A stretch of 64,000 nucleotides of DNA from Nitrospira japonica (lineage in GTDB: Bacteria; Nitrospirota; Thermodesulfovibrionia; UBA6902), in NCBI GenBank assembly GCA_020723105.1, contig DYJL01000002.1, forward strand, positions 124,001 to 188,000. Direction: 5' to 3'. Below are positions 60,544-64,000 of this stretch, piece by piece; the stretch's first letter is position 1; each line of letters opens with the position of its first letter. The translations under genes were made by a program, and so were the position numbers. The notes below the pieces were generated by a model. It was not told where the DNA came from. It made no database searches and saw only the letters and a list, made by a program, of their open reading frames with translations.

Positions 60544-61989
60544 TTAGAACCATTTCTTGCGCTTATTATGAGATGGGATCTTCATTTCTTCCCTATATTT
60601 TGCCGCGGTCCTGCGGGCCACGGTTATACCTTTGTCTTTTAACATATCAACTATTTTTTTATCGTTAAGCGGTTTATGAGAATCTTCTTCAGAGACTATC
60701 TTTTTAATGAGGTCTTTAACAGTTGATGATGATATATCTCCTTTTTCTGAAGAGACTGCGTTACTGAAAAAAAATCTGAAACTCAGAAGTCCATGGGGAC
60801 ATTGAACATATTTGTTTGAAGTAACCCTGCTTATCGTACTTTCATGCATGCCCATATCTTCTGCTATATCTTTCAGATTGAGAGGTTTCAGGTATTTGTG
60901 ACCTTTCCTGAAAAAATCTTCCTGAAACTTCAAAATGCTCTCCGTCACCCTGTAAATTGTCTTGTTTCTTTGATCAAGGCTTTTGAGCAGCCATATGGCT
61001 GAACGCATTTTTTCTTCCAGGAACTGCTTCTCCTCCGGCCCCAGGGTTTTCTTGTTTGCCAGGAGTTTCTTGTAGTAATTTGATAATCTTAATCTGGGAA
61101 TACCTTCATCGTTTAAGGTTATGATAAATTTCCCGTCAGATTCTTCTATATAAACATCAGGAATAATATGAACCGGCTCGTCGCTTGAGTAATTCCTGCC
61201 CGGTCTTGGCTCAAGGGCCTCAATAATTTTAACAGCAGCAAGAACCTCGTCAATTGATGCCTTAAGTTTAAGTGCAAGCTGTTTGTATTTTTTCCCTTCA
61301 AGCTCTGGAAACCCATTTAAAAGTATGTTTTCTACCAGACTTCCTTCCAGTTTTAAGGGTGTAAGCTGTAGAAGCAGGCACTCCTGAAGACTGCGGGCGC
61401 CTACACCTTGAGGATCCAGCTTCTGGACAAAAGCGAGTGCTTCTTCAACAGTTTTCATGTCGCACTCCGTAAATTCTGCGATTTCCTCAAGGGAGGCTTG
61501 AAGGTATCCGTCTTCATTGAGATTATTGATAATAATCTCAGCCGGTTTCCCGACAACTGAAGATATATGGGAAAGTCTTAATTGCCAGAGCAGGTGTTCA
61601 TACAGGTCTATCTTCTTCCTGTTGCGTTCGAAAAATGTTTGAACGTCTTCAGAGCTTTCCTGAAAATAGCCTAAATCCCTGCCGTCGCTTTCCCTTTCTT
61701 CAAAATAACTGTCAGTGGTAAAGCCAAATATTTTTTCAAGTGGTGACTCACTATCATCTAACGGTTCATGAAAGGATTCTTCTTCGGAGGTTGTGTTAAG
61801 AGATTCAACTTTTTCTTCAGGCTCTCTCTCAACGACTTCTTCAAGAAGAGGATTGCTCATTAATTCCTGTGTTAGATCCTGTGAAAGTTCCAATAGGGGT
61901 AGTTGCAGGAGTTTAATGGACTGCTGCAATTGAGGCGTAAGGATTAACTTCTGTGAAAGTCTAAGTTCGAGTCTTTGTTCCTGTGCCAT
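60544..61989 (-). CDS. rpoN: RNA polymerase sigma-54 factor
   Basis: A 481-residue sigma factor of the sigma-54 type, needing an AAA+ activator for open-complex formation. N-terminal activator-interacting region LRLSQKLILTPQLQQSIKLL, acidic region II, core-binding domain (about 110-300), helix-turn-helix (MGMHESTISRVTSNKYV) and the RpoN box ARRTAAKYREEMKIP near the end. Its start overlaps the lptB stop (TAATG). Indicates that sigma-54 promoters exist in this genome; I did not find a convincing one in the window. Confidence 0.97.
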   Translation of the reverse strand: MAQEQRLELRLSQKLILTPQLQQSIKLLQLPLLELSQDLTQELMSNPLLEEVVEREPEEKVESLNTTSEEESFHEPLDDSESPLEKIFGFTTDSYFEERESDGRDLGYFQESSEDVQTFFERNRKKIDLYEHLLWQLRLSHISSVVGKPAEIIINNLNEDGYLQASLEEIAEFTECDMKTVEEALAFVQKLDPQGVGARSLQECLLLQLTPLKLEGSLVENILLNGFPELEGKKYKQLALKLKASIDEVLAAVKIIEALEPRPGRNYSSDEPVHIIPDVYIEESDGKFIITLNDEGIPRLRLSNYYKKLLANKKTLGPEEKQFLEEKMRSAIWLLKSLDQRNKTIYRVTESILKFQEDFFRKGHKYLKPLNLKDIAEDMGMHESTISRVTSNKYVQCPHGLLSFRFFFSNAVSSEKGDISSSTVKDLIKKIVSEEDSHKPLNDKKIVDMLKDKGITVARRTAAKYREEMKIPSHNKRKKWF

Positions 61990-62711
61990 TACAACCTGAA
62001 TTCCTCTCCGAGATAATTTTTCTTGACCAGTTCGTTTGAAACGAGTTCATCCGGCACCCCATGTGCCAGGATTTGTCCACCACTTATTATATAGGCACGG
62101 TCAGTTATTGACAGGGTCTCGCGAACATTGTGATCTGTAATTATCAGTCCAATTCCTTTATCAGCAAGCTGCCTGAGAGTTTTTTTTAATTCATTGACAG
62201 CAAGCGGGTCTATCCCTGCAAACGGTTCATCAAGGAGCATAAAAACCGGGTCTATAGATATGGCCCTGGCTATTTCTACCTTGCGGCGTTCCCCCCCGGA
62301 TAACTGATAGCCAAAACTGCCGGCTATATGTGAGAGATTGAATTCACTGATAATCTTTCTAAGCTTTTCCTCTTTTGATTCTTTATCGGCATCTCTTATT
62401 TCTAAAATAGCTTTAATGTTGTCCTCTACCTTCAATTTCCTGAAGATAGAAGCCTCCTGGGGAAGATAGCCAATTCCTTTTTGGGCCCGCTTATACATAG
62501 GGGAATTATTCAGGTCTTCACCGTCAAGCCGTATTCTCCCTGCATCAGGAATTATCAGTCCGAGTATCATATAAAACGTTGTAGTCTTCCCTGCGCCATT
62601 TGGGCCAAGAAGCCCCACAACTTCTCCGGAATTGATATTCAGACTGATATCAGAAACAATAGATTTACCATTATAACTTTTTTTCAGTCCGGTAATTTCA
62701 AGGGAATGCAT
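61989..62711 (-). CDS. lptB: LPS export ABC transporter ATPase
   Basis: ATPase of 240 residues that powers LPS extraction through LptFG. Walker A GLLGPNGAGKTTTFYMI (34-50), Q-loop IGYLPQEASIFRKL, signature QLSGGERRKVEIARAI, Walker B FMLLDEPFAGIDPLAV and the LptB-typical ITDHNVRETL. Coupled to lptA (TAATG) and rpoN (TAATG). Confidence 0.96.
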   Translation of the reverse strand: MHSLEITGLKKSYNGKSIVSDISLNINSGEVVGLLGPNGAGKTTTFYMILGLIIPDAGRIRLDGEDLNNSPMYKRAQKGIGYLPQEASIFRKLKVEDNIKAILEIRDADKESKEEKLRKIISEFNLSHIAGSFGYQLSGGERRKVEIARAISIDPVFMLLDEPFAGIDPLAVNELKKTLRQLADKGIGLIITDHNVRETLSITDRAYIISGGQILAHGVPDELVSNELVKKNYLGEEFRL

Positions 62712-63190
62712 TATTTCAGCCCCTTCTGGTTTTGCAGAATTACCTTGCTGCCTTCCACAACAGCCCGATCATCTTGCAGAAAAAATATTATCTGGGTCCC
62801 GGTGATTACATTCTCTCCTTCAACGGCCTTTGGATGTCCTGTGAAGATAATTTTATTTTCATGTTCCTTGTAGATCGCTTCATCTGAAAATATCGCTCTT
62901 TCCTTTTTATGAACTTTTACATTTCCAAAGGCTTTTATTTCTCTAATCTTGCTTTCTGAATTATCATAAAATACAGTCATTTTATCTGAATAAATTGTCA
63001 AATCATCTGTTGTTGCAACTACTGAACCTTCAAAAATAGCTGTATTGTTTTTACTATCAGCGGTGAGAGTTTGTGATGTTATAACAACGGGTTTTCTTTC
63101 GGTTTTTTCGGCAACTGTGGCTGCAGATGCTATGGAATATAAGGTTAAGATTATTAAGAAATTATGAAAGATAAAAAGTGGCTTTGACAT
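62711..63190 (-). CDS. lptA: LPS transport periplasmic protein LptA
   Basis: A 159-residue protein with an N-terminal signal-like helix (LFIFHNFLIILTLYSIASAA, 5-24) and an OstA-type beta-jellyroll (SQTLTADSKNNTAIFEGSVV, MTVFYDNSESKIREIKAFGN, AIFSDEAIYKEHENKIIFTG). It forms the periplasmic bridge for LPS. The start overlaps the lptC end by 29 bases. Confidence 0.92.
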   Translation of the reverse strand: MSKPLFIFHNFLIILTLYSIASAATVAEKTERKPVVITSQTLTADSKNNTAIFEGSVVATTDDLTIYSDKMTVFYDNSESKIREIKAFGNVKVHKKERAIFSDEAIYKEHENKIIFTGHPKAVEGENVITGTQIIFFLQDDRAVVEGSKVILQNQKGLK

Positions 63191-63686
63191 TCTTTAGTAT
63201 CCGTATCTTCTGCTGTTTCATTGAAGCGGCAAGCCCTGTTCCCTCAATCAGAAAATCTTTACCGCTAAAGCTGACTCGGTCCTCAGTAGTTAACAATCCG
63301 GATGCGTTATCCCATTTTATTGTATTAACTGTAAATGTTGCATTTCTTATATTCATTTCAACAGATTCGTTGAGGGTGATATTGCCTTTTTCAGCTTCAT
63401 AGACACCATTTCCGCTGGTAAGATAGATTTCGGGAGACTGCTTTATTTTCAGTTCTAATGACTTAAGAAAGATTTCCTCCTTGCCTTTTGGGAAGATTGC
63501 TTCTCTGGCTAACAGCTCCCATTTGATTTTGTCGTTTTCCCTGTGAATAAGATGCAGATTTTGCATAGACGAAGTCTGGTATGACGGCTGTATTTTTATA
63601 CCCTGCTCTTTGTAGTAACTTAATAATATTAAAGTGATAATTGCAAGAAATAATAACAAGAAACCAAAATATTTGTTCTTAATCAT
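63162..63686 (-). CDS. lptC: LPS export protein LptC
   Basis: From the ATG at 63686 it has 174 residues: one N-terminal membrane helix (KYFGFLLLFLAIITLILLS) and a periplasmic jellyroll (IKWELLAREAIFPKGKEEIF, GNGVYEAEKGNITLNESVEM). A longer frame from 63794 adds 36 residues without family similarity and covers part of the upstream gap, so I reject it. First gene of the lptCAB-rpoN-hpf-rapZ operon. No strong ribosome site. Confidence 0.88.
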   Translation of the reverse strand: MIKNKYFGFLLLFLAIITLILLSYYKEQGIKIQPSYQTSSMQNLHLIHRENDKIKWELLAREAIFPKGKEEIFLKSLELKIKQSPEIYLTSGNGVYEAEKGNITLNESVEMNIRNATFTVNTIKWDNASGLLTTEDRVSFSGKDFLIEGTGLAASMKQQKIRILKNVKATFYLS

Positions 63687-63812
63687 GTAATAGTCTATCA
63701 CACATGGTATACCTTGTAAAGACACTGGCAAGAAAAATGCTAAGCAATATGTCATATCACCAATAATCAATATGCTACTATCAAAAAAACTCAAAAAGAA
63801 GAACCGGTAACC

Positions 63813-63841
63813 TTGACATTAAAATAAACAAATGTTAATAA
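63813..63841 (+). promoter_or_regulatory. Possible promoter facing the rnfC-like gene
   Basis: TTGACA (63813-63818) and TAATAA (63836-63841), 17-base spacer, about 110 bases before the ATG at 63951. The 63687-63950 gap holds no other gene. Confidence 0.4.
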
Positions 63842-63950
63842 TATTCGCTCTGCTTAAAAATTGACTAACAAGGTTAACTTATAAGCATATAAATTAAACT
63901 TAAACTCTTCTTTCAGATTCATTGTTGAATAATATTGAAGGGGCGGTAGA

Positions 63951-64000
63951 ATGAGTAAAGTTGCGACGTTTGAAAGAGGCATTCACCCAAAGTATAACAA
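63951..64000 (+). CDS. Probable RnfC-type electron transport subunit, first codons only
   Basis: The last 50 bases code MSKVATFERGIHPKYN, preceded by GGGGCGGT. A start with T-F-x-x-G-(I/V)-H-P-x-x-x-K is typical of RnfC, the NADH-binding subunit of the Rnf ion-pumping complex. Only 16 codons are visible, so the call is tentative. Confidence 0.45.
   Translation, partial: MSKVATFERGIHPKYN

Overview
The window is a 64 kb stretch of the chromosome of a Gram-negative bacterium. It has a complete LPS export set (lptC-lptA-lptB), an outer-membrane lipoprotein sorting system (lolC/lolD), two small outer-membrane-type lipoproteins and sigma-54. The gene orders rpsO-pnp-M16 peptidase, zapB-zapA-lysS-lolC-lolD and lptCAB-rpoN-hpf-rapZ, the pta-ackA pair, a PPi-type phosphofructokinase signature and many AT-rich hairpins between genes would fit a Nitrospirota or deltaproteobacterium-like lineage. 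This placement is inference: no rRNA is present and no database search was possible. Coding is dense, and no stretch longer than about 300 bases lacks a gene.

Layout. (1) 1-6214: central carbon genes. A truncated glycogen phosphorylase diverges from pyk-pta-ackA, an operon-like set that makes ATP from PEP and acetyl-CoA. (2) 6221-20801: an accessory defence island, all on the minus strand. In transcription order it holds an SNF2-type helicase, an AlbA_2/Schlafen-type ATP-binding regulator, a DUF2130 coiled-coil protein, an OLD-family ATPase-nuclease, a DinD/BRO-N protein, a type III-like Mod methyltransferase, its Res helicase-nuclease and a Fic protein. A relic of the 5' end of a second mod gene lies on the upstream side of dinD-mod-res-fic, and a relic of the 3' end of a second res gene lies on the downstream side, so this module appears nested inside the remains of an older mod-res pair. 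Palindromic repeats are inserted in frame in the helicase and in Res. (3) 20880-23874: phosphofructokinase, hisB, hisC. (4) 24026-27349: genes suggesting peptidoglycan recycling (AmpG-like permease, DUF1460 amidase-like protein, entericidin-like lipoprotein, short NagA). (5) 27346-32284: accA, dnaE, cold-shock protein. (6) 32443-36004: trpE-trpG-membrane protein-trpD. (7) 36143-36388: tRNA-Gly and tRNA-Cys. (8) 36463-49688: lytic transglycosylase, zapB, zapA, lysS, a lolC-small membrane protein-lolD cluster, dinG, DUF1284, rmuC, an O-methyltransferase-like gene, dGTPase, ihfA and a MerR regulator. (9) 49746-53689: tRNA-Pro, a small lipoprotein and a dTDP-rhamnose-type sugar cluster. (10) 53718-57855: DUF2784, rpsO, pnp, M16 peptidase. 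(11) 57830-63686: minus-strand cysteine desulfurase, then rapZ, hpf, rpoN, lptB, lptA, lptC. (12) From 63951: the first codons of a probable rnfC.

The most unusual material is the defence island with its nested relics and in-frame repeats, and a recurring class of intergenic hairpins built from short AGTTNNT-like units between otherwise ordinary genes. I did not find a clearly new system that can be proven from sequence alone. The helicase/AlbA/DUF2130/OLD block next to Mod-Res-DinD-Fic is the best candidate.
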